A DNA stretch of 64,000 nt from Ascidia mentula (lineage: Eukaryota; Chordata; Ascidiacea; Phlebobranchia; Ascidiidae): assembly GCA_947561715.1 (NCBI GenBank), contig OX387200.1, forward strand, positions 18,726,501-18,790,500. The letters run 5' to 3'. A model generated the notes under the pieces. It saw nothing but the letters and a program-made list of their open reading frames with translations, was not told the DNA's origin and made no database searches. This document shows positions 10,535 to 19,937 of the stretch, one piece after another (the first letter of the stretch is position 1; the number at the start of each line of letters is the position of its first letter). Made by a program: the position numbers and the translations under genes.

Positions 10535-11954
10535 CTATGCAGTGGGAGGTGCGGCTGGTTCTTGCTGGGCATTTACATTTTGTAAATCAGGGTACAATTC
10601 ATGCAAGGGATTATTTTCAGCCTCGTTTTGTACTGCTGCTTCAGGTTCGTTACCTGGTGCATTCCTATTGAAGGGATTTAAGTTTGTCCGAGCCCGTGCT
10701 ATATAATGAGCAATAGTTGGTCTTACACGTGGGTATAGGCGTAGCCAGACATGCTTAATTGCAAAGCCTGTTAATATGACACCCCAAATTAAGGATAAAA
10801 TGACTAAAATAGCCAAAATACTGCTCCAAAATGGGTCTGTTATAGAGGAGAGTGTCATTAATAACGTTTGTTTAAGTACTGAATGGATGCTGCTTGAAGA
10901 TGCGCAAGTTTGCCACATCCGACGTTTTGGAGAAGTCCTTTTGCCTCCAAAATACGAGTCTAAGCGTTCATTCTGCCGTTTGGTCTGTGCCAGTGACGCA
11001 AGAATTGAGTCTAGATCCCTCAGCGGGTGATGAGGGGTTCCTACAGGGACATTCTATAGAATGTTGGAAGCTTCGATAAAGTTATCTTACTTAATCGACT
11101 TCATTATAGGAAGCAATTGCGGGGACATTGTGCAATTAATCAACCGAAAGATTTTTCCTTGTATTTTCAAGTGAAAAATCCTATTAGGTTGGTAGTGCTC
11201 TACAAACTGTACCTTTGAGTGTAATTCTCTTTTAGAATACAGCTGCCACTTGGTTTGCTTCGATTTAGCGGGCCCTGCTAATTCGGTAAACAATGGAGGT
11301 GGCATACACATTAATGTATTGTAAAGAGCGTATGCGTACATTTCGGTACGTGCAGCCTATCTCTGTGATAGTTTCTCCAGTAATGGCTGCTTTCTGTTGT
11401 CCCGTGAGTAATGATAAAGTAAGAGAGAGGTTAATGCGCGCGTTAGTTGCAAGTAGCAACGAGAGATAAGATTGCAGTTAACATTCTAGGTAAGATGCAT
11501 CAGCATTCAGGTGTTGGAAACTTGATCGTAATTGATCATTTAAATCGTTTAGGTAAAAACCAATAGCAGTCGGCATTGCCTCAGCAGGCGGGCGTAATAG
11601 TGCCTGATATTTGGGCTGGACAAAATCGTATGGAGTGGGATGTTCGTGCTCCAAAAAAGTAATAAGTGTCTGTAGTAATTATTTCTACAGCGGGACATGA
11701 TATAGCTGGAATTTCCTTTAAATTTCTATCAAGGCGGGAACCATTAACATGGCAGTTTTTGGTCATGTTGAGCAGGTGGCGATGGCAGGTTTCCGGGGGA
11801 ATATCTCGTATTCCGCAACTTGTTGCGGCGAACAAATTCGCAAATTGAAATCAAGGTTAGTTGTGCCAGTGCACCAAAACATGGTTAATAATAGAATTAT
11901 GTACAAGGAGGGATGTCTTGTTAATTGCCTTTCCATTGGCAAGGGGGAGTGCAT
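10535..11954 (-). pseudogene. Env-like remnants: signal-peptide end and transmembrane end in separate frames
   Basis: On the minus strand a frame at 11954-11763 opens with a short hydrophobic, signal-peptide-like stretch and Cys residues. A frame at 11835-11581 has Cys residues and an N-glycosylation sequon (NMT). The frame at 10918-10535 (127 aa) has one strong membrane span of about 22 residues (around IWGVILTGF) followed by a basic, then proline/acid-rich tail. Position, order and topology (secreted start, membrane anchor, cytoplasmic tail, next to the 3' LTR) fit an envelope-like glycoprotein of an errantivirus-like Ty3/gypsy element. The frames do not form one continuous frame, so it is probably broken. 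The env label is inferred from topology and place only. Confidence 0.5.
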
Positions 11955-13156
11955 TTATTTGCACGGGGACCAAAACGCGCGTGATAAAAACACAAGTCTG
12001 AGTTATAACGCTGTCTATTTGGGGGATATCCGGAAAATGGCTTGCTCGGCTGCTGTGACGTACTGTACTGCTGCGGCTGCTGAAACAGCTGAGAAGAGCT
12101 TCCGGTCGCGCGTTGCGGTTCTGTATTACGTGGCTGAAATGCGTTACGCCTGAACGGTTGTGCTTGCCTGTTGTAAGATTGATAATTTTGGCGATCAGAA
12201 TAATTCGGTTTTAGCGTTCCCTGTCCTGTAGCTGAAGATTGAAACGTAGTCAACAATTCCTGTAGCTGGCTTGTTAAACGTTGCATTTCATTTGGCTGCG
12301 TGTGGTCGCTTGGCGCATTGGGGTTGGTATCTGAAATTCGATCTGCTAAAATTCCAATGTCTTCTAGCGAAGTATCAGGATTTTGTGACTTAATCAAGGT
12401 TTGAATTTCTGTCGGCATGCGTTGCAGAAATTCGTTTAACACTAATTTTCGTGCTAACGGATTAGTATGCGGGTTTTCAGCACAGGCGTTTGCCAAACGA
12501 TTTAAATAAACACTTGGGAATTCGTTGGGGAGTTGGATGAGGTTTGAAATGTCCGTCTGCCAAATTTGGGCGCCCAATCCGGTAGCTTGCTTAATTATTG
12601 CCTTCTTAAGGGTAGTATACGGCGTATCAGTTACAGAGGCCTGCGAAATTAAATTCTGGAACTGGAACGTTTGCTCTTTCGAAAAACTTTTCAACAAAAA
12701 ATCAAATTTGTCAGAATCGGATGTAATTGCCTTTTTCTGAAATTGTCTGTCGGCATATTGGAAGTATTGCGTATGGCTTTGGGCATTTGGCCAAAATCTA
12801 GCGAGCTGGAAATTTTGTTTTACCATCGGCTGTAGTTGCGCTTCATTTGCGGCGTTATCGTGATTGTGCGCCGGGGGACTTGACGGATTTGTTTCCGATG
12901 ACACACTACGCGGCGAAACTATGGGAATTTCTGCTTCGCTTGTTGACATGGCGACGGTTTGGCTTGGGGATAATGGGGTTACTGTTTTACTGCGTGTGCG
13001 CTTACTTACGGGCGAAAAAGTGGCTTCCTTTATGAATTTACTCAACGTGGTTGTTACAAGTTTGTTGGGTTTAAACCCAACACTAAGGTTGATAAAAAAA
13101 TGGCGACTGGAGCAATATGCTGGCTTGGGGAAGATGGGTTGCAAATGCCGAAACAA
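11921..13156 (-). CDS. gag: Gag polyprotein of the LTR element
   Basis: Open frame of 411 aa; a start near residue 70 (MSTSEAEIP) is also possible. The region LARFWPNAQ to about QTDISNL matches the layout of the DUF7041-type gag domain (FWP start, ITSDSxKFxxLL, Y-TLKxAII). The block NEFLQRMPTEIQTLI fits the following helical segment. After a Gln/Pro/Arg-rich linker it ends in a Cys/His motif (CFYHARFGPRANKCTPPC), the nucleic-acid-binding end of such gags. In complete relatives pol follows this motif; here the frame stops four codons later. Gag would form the particle that packages element RNA. The frame is intact. Confidence 0.85.
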   Translation of the reverse strand: MFRHLQPIFPKPAYCSSRHFFINLSVGFKPNKLVTTTLSKFIKEATFSPVSKRTRSKTVTPLSPSQTVAMSTSEAEIPIVSPRSVSSETNPSSPPAHNHDNAANEAQLQPMVKQNFQLARFWPNAQSHTQYFQYADRQFQKKAITSDSDKFDFLLKSFSKEQTFQFQNLISQASVTDTPYTTLKKAIIKQATGLGAQIWQTDISNLIQLPNEFPSVYLNRLANACAENPHTNPLARKLVLNEFLQRMPTEIQTLIKSQNPDTSLEDIGILADRISDTNPNAPSDHTQPNEMQRLTSQLQELLTTFQSSATGQGTLKPNYSDRQNYQSYNRQAQPFRRNAFQPRNTEPQRATGSSSQLFQQPQQYSTSQQPSKPFSGYPPNRQRYNSDLCFYHARFGPRANKCTPPCQWKGN

Positions 13157-13411
13157 CAGGCGTTTGCATTAATTTGTAATTGCCAAAAACAACAGGCTTT
13201 TGCGTTAGCAGTCTGTAATTATTATGGTTTCCTATTGGTAGTGACAAACCGTTATGCCGGACAAACAATTGGCGCTAAACTATGTAAGTTTATAAAAATT
13301 TCCCTAGCGACCTAGGTCTTATGGGAGCTATTAGGCTTTTAAAGGGGTGAAACACAATATGCACATTGAAAAAAATGATCATGCAATAAAAAGTCGGTTA
13401 TCAATGAACAA

Positions 13412-13873
13412 TTAAATGCGTGTGCGAGCGATTATAGTTTTTGAATTATTCGTTTTTGTTATTGTCGAAGGTATTCTACCTCTCGTTGGGCAGAATTGCT
13501 GGGGTTGTTCCGATCTCCTTCGCTGTGCTGTTGGGTTCCAAGATGTTGAGTGGGGCGTCTTCAAAAGTGGTGAACGTGATTTGGTTCTGATGTTGCGTGG
13601 GGGAGGTGTAGAAGGTTCCTTACTTCCAGATGATTGTCTTCGGCGCCTAAGTGCGCTTGCCAAGAGGGGGGCCAAGGTTGAGTGGTTGCGCGGCCGGGAA
13701 TAGAGCTGGAGTTCCTGGTCAAAAAATATTTGAGAAGTTGGAGACAGATTGTCACCTGGGCTTCTGGTTTGGCGTGCTGGTCGCCTGGAGTTGTACGGGC
13801 TGCGTCGTCGGTTTGCCGGGTATCTTGGTGTACTGGCTGGTGAAACACGTCTGCTTCTTCTTTCTGATCTCAA
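13412..13873 (-). CDS. Arg-rich open frame between 5' LTR and gag
   Basis: 153 aa in the same frame register as gag but separated from it by stops. It is rich in Arg, Ser, Pro and Thr, with no hydrophobic core and no recognised domain. It starts within about 30 bases of the 5' LTR. It could be a basic leader protein, an upstream part of gag, or chance. Low confidence as a real product. Confidence 0.3.
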   Translation of the reverse strand: MRSERRSRRVSPASTPRYPANRRRSPYNSRRPARQTRSPGDNLSPTSQIFFDQELQLYSRPRNHSTLAPLLASALRRRRQSSGSKEPSTPPPRNIRTKSRSPLLKTPHSTSWNPTAQRRRSEQPQQFCPTRGRIPSTITKTNNSKTIIARTRI

Positions 13874-13899
13874 GGGAGTTGCCGAAGACGGGGCACTAT

Positions 13900-14530
13900 T
13901 GTAAATAACTCCAAGGGTCTCAGAGATATTTAACAGTGTCTCGATGGCCTGAGCGGTTATTGAGTCTCTTCGATTGTTAAATCTGCTTCTGCCTCGTTCT
14001 CACCAGCAAACCGCTGATTCCAAATAAACAGTTTATTATCAGGCTATGGGAATAAATCCCAAGCCGGCGAATAGCTTGTAGAGTCTCAGTAATATTAGCA
14101 GTGTAACAGTAATACGATATAACAAGTAGAATCGAATGGAATCAAATAGAATCAAGTAGAATCAAATAGAATAGAATGAATTTACCGGTCTCAACTGGGC
14201 TCTTTAACGCTCTCCATTATGAGAGCTGATTGGTCAATAATGTCACGTGATATCATGAGTAATATATTGCAGGAACATAAAATACAGTACACATCAAGAT
14301 TATCTGTGGGAGCGGATATAGATGATTCACGCGTGCTGTACTAGCAGTCGCTTGTTCACACATTCTGTTGCACACTAGCTGAAGGAGTTGATCCTCCTTG
14401 TATTATTTTACTCGAGAACATTCGATGGCTAAATCATTTGGGTCACATTATGGGATTATGCATTACATGTGCAAAGCTGCGCGCAAAACATTACGCAATT
14501 CAAACACTGGTTTCTGTGACGTATGTTACA
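13900..14530 (-). repeat. 5' LTR of the minus-oriented retroelement
   Basis: Same 631-bp sequence as 9625-10255, in direct orientation. The first interior bases on the minus strand (ATAGTGCCCCGTC...) would have to hold the tRNA primer site. They begin AGTGCCCC rather than the usual TGG, so the primer tRNA is not identified. Confidence 0.92.
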
Positions 14531-14534
14531 GGCG

Positions 14535-14943
14535 CGAAACCAGGATTTTTAGGCAGCAAATATTAGTTAAAAAAAGGATGCAAAAAAATTCGAAGATTTA
14601 GTTTTGTGTAATATATGACAACGAATGAAAAAATAGTTTGTCGTAGATGGCAGGTTATATTTGGGCAATTTGTCTTTAATTGTTTATCAAAAACCTAGCA
14701 TAAATTTAGTATGCATGATGGCTGCTGTTCAAAAGTAGACAACTGATCTTTACAGAACAATAGAGTGAGTGGAGTAGACGTAAAATTAAATGTTTTTTCT
14801 TTTTGAGTTACAAATGGAAATTAGAAAAGAACTACGCTTCTGCACGGGGCAATAGTATTGAGAAAGGAACTAATACAGACAAACAATGTATCGTCATTTG
14901 GTTCCTCTTTCGATGCGGTGAAGCGCTACTACACCCTGATATG
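14535..14943. other. Flank between LTR element and second TIR gene copy
   Basis: No gene is seen. The end of this stretch (from about 14890) corresponds to the upstream region of the intact TIR gene (from about 3457), including the motif GTCATTTGGTTCCTCT. The TGACGTCA of the intact copy is changed here to TATCGTCA. Confidence 0.5.
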
Positions 14944-14951
14944 GATTAGTG

Positions 14952-15383
14952 CATAGGCGCCTAGTCCGGGGGGGCAGGGGGGGCGGCGCCCCCCCAGGTT
15001 TTTCAAAAAAAAACGAGTGGGTATTACGCGCGTCTGTCCGCACCACGTAACTTGTCGCATTTGTAACGTTCAAAGAAAAATGACCTAAAAACAATGTGTT
15101 TCTTACACGACGCACACAAAATATGTTGACCTAGTTTCGCTTACGTAACTGACATCGGTTGTTGCAACGTCAGTCTCGCAGTATATGATATGCCAGCTGG
15201 TACTTATTGGTTGTGTCGTAGACCGATCTCGTGTGTTTATCGTTAACGCCGCCTTTTTGGCTAATACGCCTCATGCATTGAAAATCAAACACAGTTTTTC
15301 GATAGTTGATGACGTCATAGTAACAAATTATAACGTCATAGCAAAGCCGCCCCCCCTGGAAAAATGAAAACTAGGCGCCTATG
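14952..15383. mobile_element. hAT-like MITE upstream of second TIR gene copy
   Basis: Inverted ends CATAGGCGCCTAG / CTAGGCGCCTATG, with GATTAGTG duplicated exactly at 14944-14951 and 15384-15391. Just inside each end is a G-run/C-run (near 14969-14997 and 15349-15358). It has no transposase frame. A diverged relative is at 50890-51187. It sits about 85 bases before the start codon of the broken TIR gene, inside what is promoter DNA in the intact copy. Confidence 0.9.
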
Positions 15384-16209
15384 GATTAGTGTAAGTAACC
15401 CTTTTAACCCGTATGTACCTTGTTTCAACTGTGTTAAATTGAAAGACGTTTTAGTTAAATAGGTAATTATGAGTGATAATATTCCACGTAGTAGCCAAGA
15501 AACCACAGAGATCAATGCACCTGTGCCCAATGAAGCGACCCCTGCTGTAAGCATTTGTTGGCATGACCTTGCATTACCTACTTGACATAATAATATACAT
15601 TAACAATACCTGAAGACTTTGGTTTAAACTAATTGGTTTTGTAGTACCATATACAAGTTACCCTAAAAAATGATTTTTAGACTAATGCAGATGCAACAGC
15701 TCTTTTGGAGGGACCAGGTTCATCAAACAGGACAAGTCAAGATAAGGTAAACTGACATCAAGGAAGTAAAAAATTCACATATGACTCCAGCAAAACTAAA
15801 TAAAAAGACAGCACACCTAGGACAACTACACAGCATTATAAATTTGTAGAACAAACACATGAATAAATCCAATTTATAAGCAATGTACTCGTTCATAATT
15901 CACACAGAATTTAACATCCATCAAAATCACAAGGTTGTTATTTCATTATTTTGACTTGATGTTAACATGGTGTTGTCACCAAGCACACAAAAATAGACAC
16001 CTTTACCCATGGAGTACTACTCTTTTTACAGATTTACATTGGAATTCTATATTCAAAGCAAGACCTTGAAATAGCTAAAAGATTTAAAGCAGAATTTGAG
16101 AAGCACACAGGGGTGAAAGCTTTGCTCTTTGATCATGACTACTTTCCTCCATCTGATGAACCATGGGTTGATGAGATAGAAGATTTTGGTCAGTATTGTG
16201 ATGGCTTCA

Positions 16210-17037
16210 GGCCGCATATCAGTATTAAATCCCAAAAATCTAGTTTTGAAGGCTATCACCATTAATACCCATACTGAGTGATTTGCTTTTTTGCCAACAA
16301 CAATTCCTGTGGTCAGTGACCCATGAAGATCTACTGGTACTATTCATAGAGAAAAAAAATTGATTGCAGCTGCATCCGCCAAAACACAGCAAGGATCTGA
16401 GGAGCCTCCAGGAGGATCTTTTGTCCTATAGGATAGCAAAAACAGTCCCAGGGGGCAACCAAAGCAACTTTCCTGTGACAATTTTTTTTGCCATTGCGTA
16501 GAAAAGGGTTAGGGCCAACATTAAATTGCAAATTGAATGAGGTTTTTGTGATTCATTTTTTCGCAAAACCATCTTACATTTTTTTGCAGCCAATTTAGCT
16601 AAAATAATGACTAATCGGGGGCCTAAAAGACCCCTAGGTGGTGCTTTAAGCAACTATCTTGCAACTAATATTCACCTTACTGCGTAGCCAAGAGGCGGGC
16701 CTAACATAAAATCACAAATTAAGGTATACTTCTGTGATTCAATTTTGAGCTACATCCCCTTGAACATTTTGGTGGTTTTTCAATTAAACTTTTCACAGCA
16801 CCCTGCACCAAACGTCTGACTGACTGAGAAGAGCAAAAAAAGCACTAAAACTGCACTAAACACGCTGAAAATCGCCCTGGCTACACCACGTGACTTCTTG
16901 CTCATTCAACCAGAAAATTGACCCCAACGCATCACCGGTTGCCTTGTGACGGAACTGAGACTATCTATGACGCAGGAGTACAAGACGGGCATTCCCCGCG
17001 GGCAAAACTATTTTGATATAATTACTGATATGCGGTC
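16210..17037. repeat. Left 828-bp arm of the composite element
   Basis: Inverted ends GGCCGCATATCAGTA / TACTGATATGCGGTC, flanked TTCA and TTAA. Its sequence is shared along its whole length with 18094-18921. The two short frames inside it repeat identically in the other arm and look non-coding. Confidence 0.88.
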
Positions 17038-18093
17038 TTAAATAGTGGCGCACCCGCCCAGAATCGCAATTGTTCTGTGAAGTCCAATACATGAGCCATT
17101 CAACTATTACATTGTGAAGTTTCACACCTGTTTGATCATCGGATCCAGAGTTGTAGCTGTTTCACTAATATCACTAGACAACAGAAAATGGCCTTGTCAA
17201 CAGAGTTACCGCCAAGACAACTGATAGGCAGAGGATGATGCTTCAAGCCCCAAACCGGTCACATAGAATGGAACCAAATATCATGAGGCAGTCATGCAAC
17301 AATTATCTGCATGTCCAATACTTAATTACATGGCACAGGTGTTAATTAATCAACATCCAAAGGCCAATTAGGGGGCATGCATTGTGGCAGGAAATTATGA
17401 ACATTTCAACACCATGAAAATTACATGAGAATTGTGTTATAACTTGCATACAAGACCATGCAATGCATTTATTTGCTTAAAATCAATTGATAAACCAAAC
17501 TAGGAGCTACTTTATTGGTAAAATAGTAGCACATACCCAGAATATGTTGAAAATTGCTTCGGTTTCAATGGCGTGAGCAGTGAATCTGTTCGGATGAAGC
17601 ACCATTCATATGGTGATGGACCACTTCTCTCTGGGGTAATAAATATAGCTCAGAGTTAAATAAGTAATTTAGTTAATTAATTATGACAACGTAAAGTGTA
17701 GTAACATTTGATTTGAGCAATTGCAAGCGTTATTATTAAGCCAAATTGATATTGGGAAAAAGACAGCTTATGCAAAAATGCCATGATAAATGAAGAAAAA
17801 TCATCAAAGCTCTGTGGTAAAACCAACCCGGAATGTGTTGTGGACCGTTCATGCATAGAATTCATGCTCTTAAACCAATTTTTTGGGCCATTTAAATGCC
17901 TGTGATTGAAGAACTGGCCACACATATTCATGCACATAAAGCACTGGAAAAATGTTTTTTTGTCACTAGGTGGCAATAAGTGACTGGAGATGCTTGAAAA
18001 CCTTTCCATGTTCCTCGAAATACATAAACTTACGAATTTAAGCTTAAATTTGACACACATTGCGCAGTTTACAAAATGGCTAATTTCCCTTAA

Positions 18094-18921
18094 GGCCGCA
18101 TATCAGTATTAAATCCCAAAAATCTAGTTTTGAAGGCTATCACCATTAATACCCATACTGAGTGATTTGCTTTTTTGCCAACAACAATTCCTGTGGTCAG
18201 TGACCCATGAAGATCTACTGGTACTATTCATAGAGAAAAAAAATTGATTGCAGCTGCATCCGCCAAAACACAGCAAGGATCTGAGGAGCCTCCAGGAGGA
18301 TCTTTTGTCCTATAGGATAGCAAAAACAGTCCCAGGGGGCAACCAAAGCAACTTTCCTGTGACAATTTTTTTTGCCATTGCGTAGAAAAGGGTTAGGGCC
18401 AACATTAAATTGCAAATTGAATGAGGTTTTTGTGATTCATTTTTTCGCAAAACCATCTTACATTTTTTTGCAGCCAATTTAGCTAAAATAATGACTAATC
18501 GGGGGCCTAAAAGACCCCTAGGTGGTGCTTTAAGCAACTATCTTGCAACTAATATTCACCTTACTGCGTAGCCAAGAGGCGGGCCTAACATAAAATCACA
18601 AATTAAGGTATACTTCTGTGATTCAATTTTGAGCTACATCCCCTTGAACATTTTGGTGGTTTTTCAATTAAACTTTTCACAGCACCCTGCACCAAACGTC
18701 TGACTGACTGAGAAGAGCAAAAAAAGCACTAAAACTGCACTAAACACGCTGAAAATCGCCCTGGCTACACCACGTGACTTCTTGCTCATTCAACCAGAAA
18801 ATTGACCCCAACGCATCACCGGTTGCCTTGTGACGGAACTGAGACTATCTATGACGCAGGAGTACAAGACGGGCATTCCCCGCGGGCAAAACTATTTTGA
18901 TATAATTACTGATATGCGGTC
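18094..18921. repeat. Right 828-bp arm of the composite element
   Basis: Same 828-bp sequence and orientation as 16210-17037, flanked by TTAA on both sides. Confidence 0.88.
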
Positions 18922-19694
18922 TTAATTTGGATAGCCACAAATAATTCAGTAAATGATCGTAAAATGAAACACCAAAGAGCAGTCAGTCACTCTACATTCC
19001 TACAAGCTGAAAACAAAACGTTTATGTGTGGAATTCCAGCAGGAAACCTAAACCTCAGGATCCCAGATTCGTTAGCTGCATATACACCCATAAAAGAAGA
19101 TGAATGTTTTTCTGGAAGAGTATCACATACAGTTTAACACATGTTCAAAAAGTTGACCCGCCAAGATGTAGCAAGGCCTTCCATGCAGCAGCCAAGAGAC
19201 AACCCTAGACCTAGAGAAACATCCAGCACACCCCCAGTAGCTCAGACATCCAACAATAACCAACCAGCATATCCCAATGAACCAAGTGGAGCTGAAACCT
19301 CAGAAGAAAATCAACCTGGAACGTACAACATCGACCTGACCAATACTGTAATCCACCATTTGCAGGTATTTTTAGTACACAGATCAGTGTCTGTCAACCT
19401 TTCTTTATCTAGGGTGTAACTTGAATTTTTTAAACCGTTTGACCTCATTTTTTTCACTGATAGTTGGCAACAAAAAACAAAATTTTCCTATAAATGCTTT
19501 AAATTTTTTTTGGTTATTTACATTACCCACTAACACTGGTAATTTGTGCATGTTACAATAACAAAATTTGACAGGCTAGTTTTTAATGTTGTTTTGTTAT
19601 GTATCAGATTGGAGGGGAATTTAAGTACAGTGGAAGTGACAACCCAAACAAGACAAAAATTACCTTCCCGAGCATGAAGACTAAAAATAAAGAG

Positions 19695-19886
19695 AAAGAA
19701 ACAGATATTCCAGGGGATGATCCCGACAATTCGGATGAGAAGAAAGAAACAGATATTCCAGGGGATGATCCCGACAATTCGGATGAGAAGAAAGAAACAG
19801 ATATTCCAGGGGATGATCCAGATAATTCAGATGAAAAGCAAGATACAGATATGCCAGGGGATGATCCAGATAATTCAGGTGAAAAG
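19695..19886 (+). repeat. In-frame 48-bp tandem repeat, four units, coding acidic 16-mers
   Basis: Four consecutive 48-base units encode KETDIPGDDPDNSDEK with small changes in the last (QDTDMPGDDPDNSGEK). The first two units agree at nearly every base, so the array expanded recently. The matching exon of the intact gene (5981-6187) has no array, only a single loosely related acidic/Lys-rich tail. Confidence 0.9.
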
Positions 19887-19937
19887 AAAGAATTCCCGAA
19901 GACAGATGGTTGTGAGTCTCCAGATCCTCATAAATGA

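Larger units (their letters stand above)
9625..14530 (-). mobile_element. Ty3/gypsy-type LTR retroelement lacking pol, env-like region present
   Basis: Two 631-bp direct repeats (9625-10255 and 13900-14530) begin TG and end CA, look identical by eye, and bracket 3.6 kb. The tetramer GGCG flanks both sides (9621-9624 and 14531-14534). Orientation is minus: a purine tract (CTGGGGGGAAG on the minus strand, about 10261-10271) lies just inside the 9625 LTR, which is therefore the 3' LTR, and gag reads toward it. The interior holds an Arg-rich leader frame, a full gag-like frame and env-like remnants. No protease, reverse transcriptase, RNase H or integrase is present. Matching LTRs imply a recent insertion, so enzymes must have been supplied by another element. 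Confidence 0.9.
16210..18921. mobile_element. Composite TTAA-type transposon (two 828-bp repeats around 1.05 kb)
   Basis: Two direct repeats, 16210-17037 and 18094-18921, are each 828 bp and look identical by eye. Each has short inverted ends: GGCCGCATATCAGTA left, TACTGATATGCGGTC right. All four junctions are TTAA or TTCA: TTCA 16206-16209, TTAA 17038-17041, TTAA 18090-18093, TTAA 18922-18925. Removing the insert and one tetramer restores the exon. TTAA duplication is the piggyBac habit, though these ends are not the usual CCC-type. The middle holds an unrecognised 127-aa minus frame (18060-17677). The best reading is a pair of non-autonomous elements that moved as a unit with captured DNA. 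Confidence 0.8.
15469..19937 (+). pseudogene. TICAM-like TIR gene, duplicate copy broken by transposon and stop
   Basis: Exons match the intact copy one for one: 15469-15546 (78 nt) and 15681-15746 (66 nt), the same lengths as there; exon 3 starts at 16032 and exon 4 is 19608-19937. Exon 3 is split after codon GGC (CDGF) by the composite insertion 16210-18921 and resumes at 18926 with TTTGGATAGCC, exactly as in the intact copy. Downstream, in frame, an AAA codon of the intact gene is replaced by TAA at 19135-19137. After this stop the frame stays open to a donor at 19365/19366. Exon 4 differs from the intact copy by an acidic 16-residue repeat array. The TIR domain cannot be made as drawn unless the insert is spliced out. 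The open tail after the stop suggests recent inactivation. Confidence 0.8.

Noticed and set aside
17677..18060. 127-aa minus-strand frame inside the composite transposon
   Set aside because: No recognisable domain or transposase motif. Kept only as a note under the element.
16210..18921. Reading the two 828-bp repeats as LTRs of a retroelement, with a primer site TGGCGCACCCGCCCAG at 17046
   Set aside because: The repeats do not start TG or end CA, have 15-base inverted ends, carry TTAA at both inner borders, and no purine tract precedes the right copy. The tRNA-like complement starts eight bases inside and may be chance.
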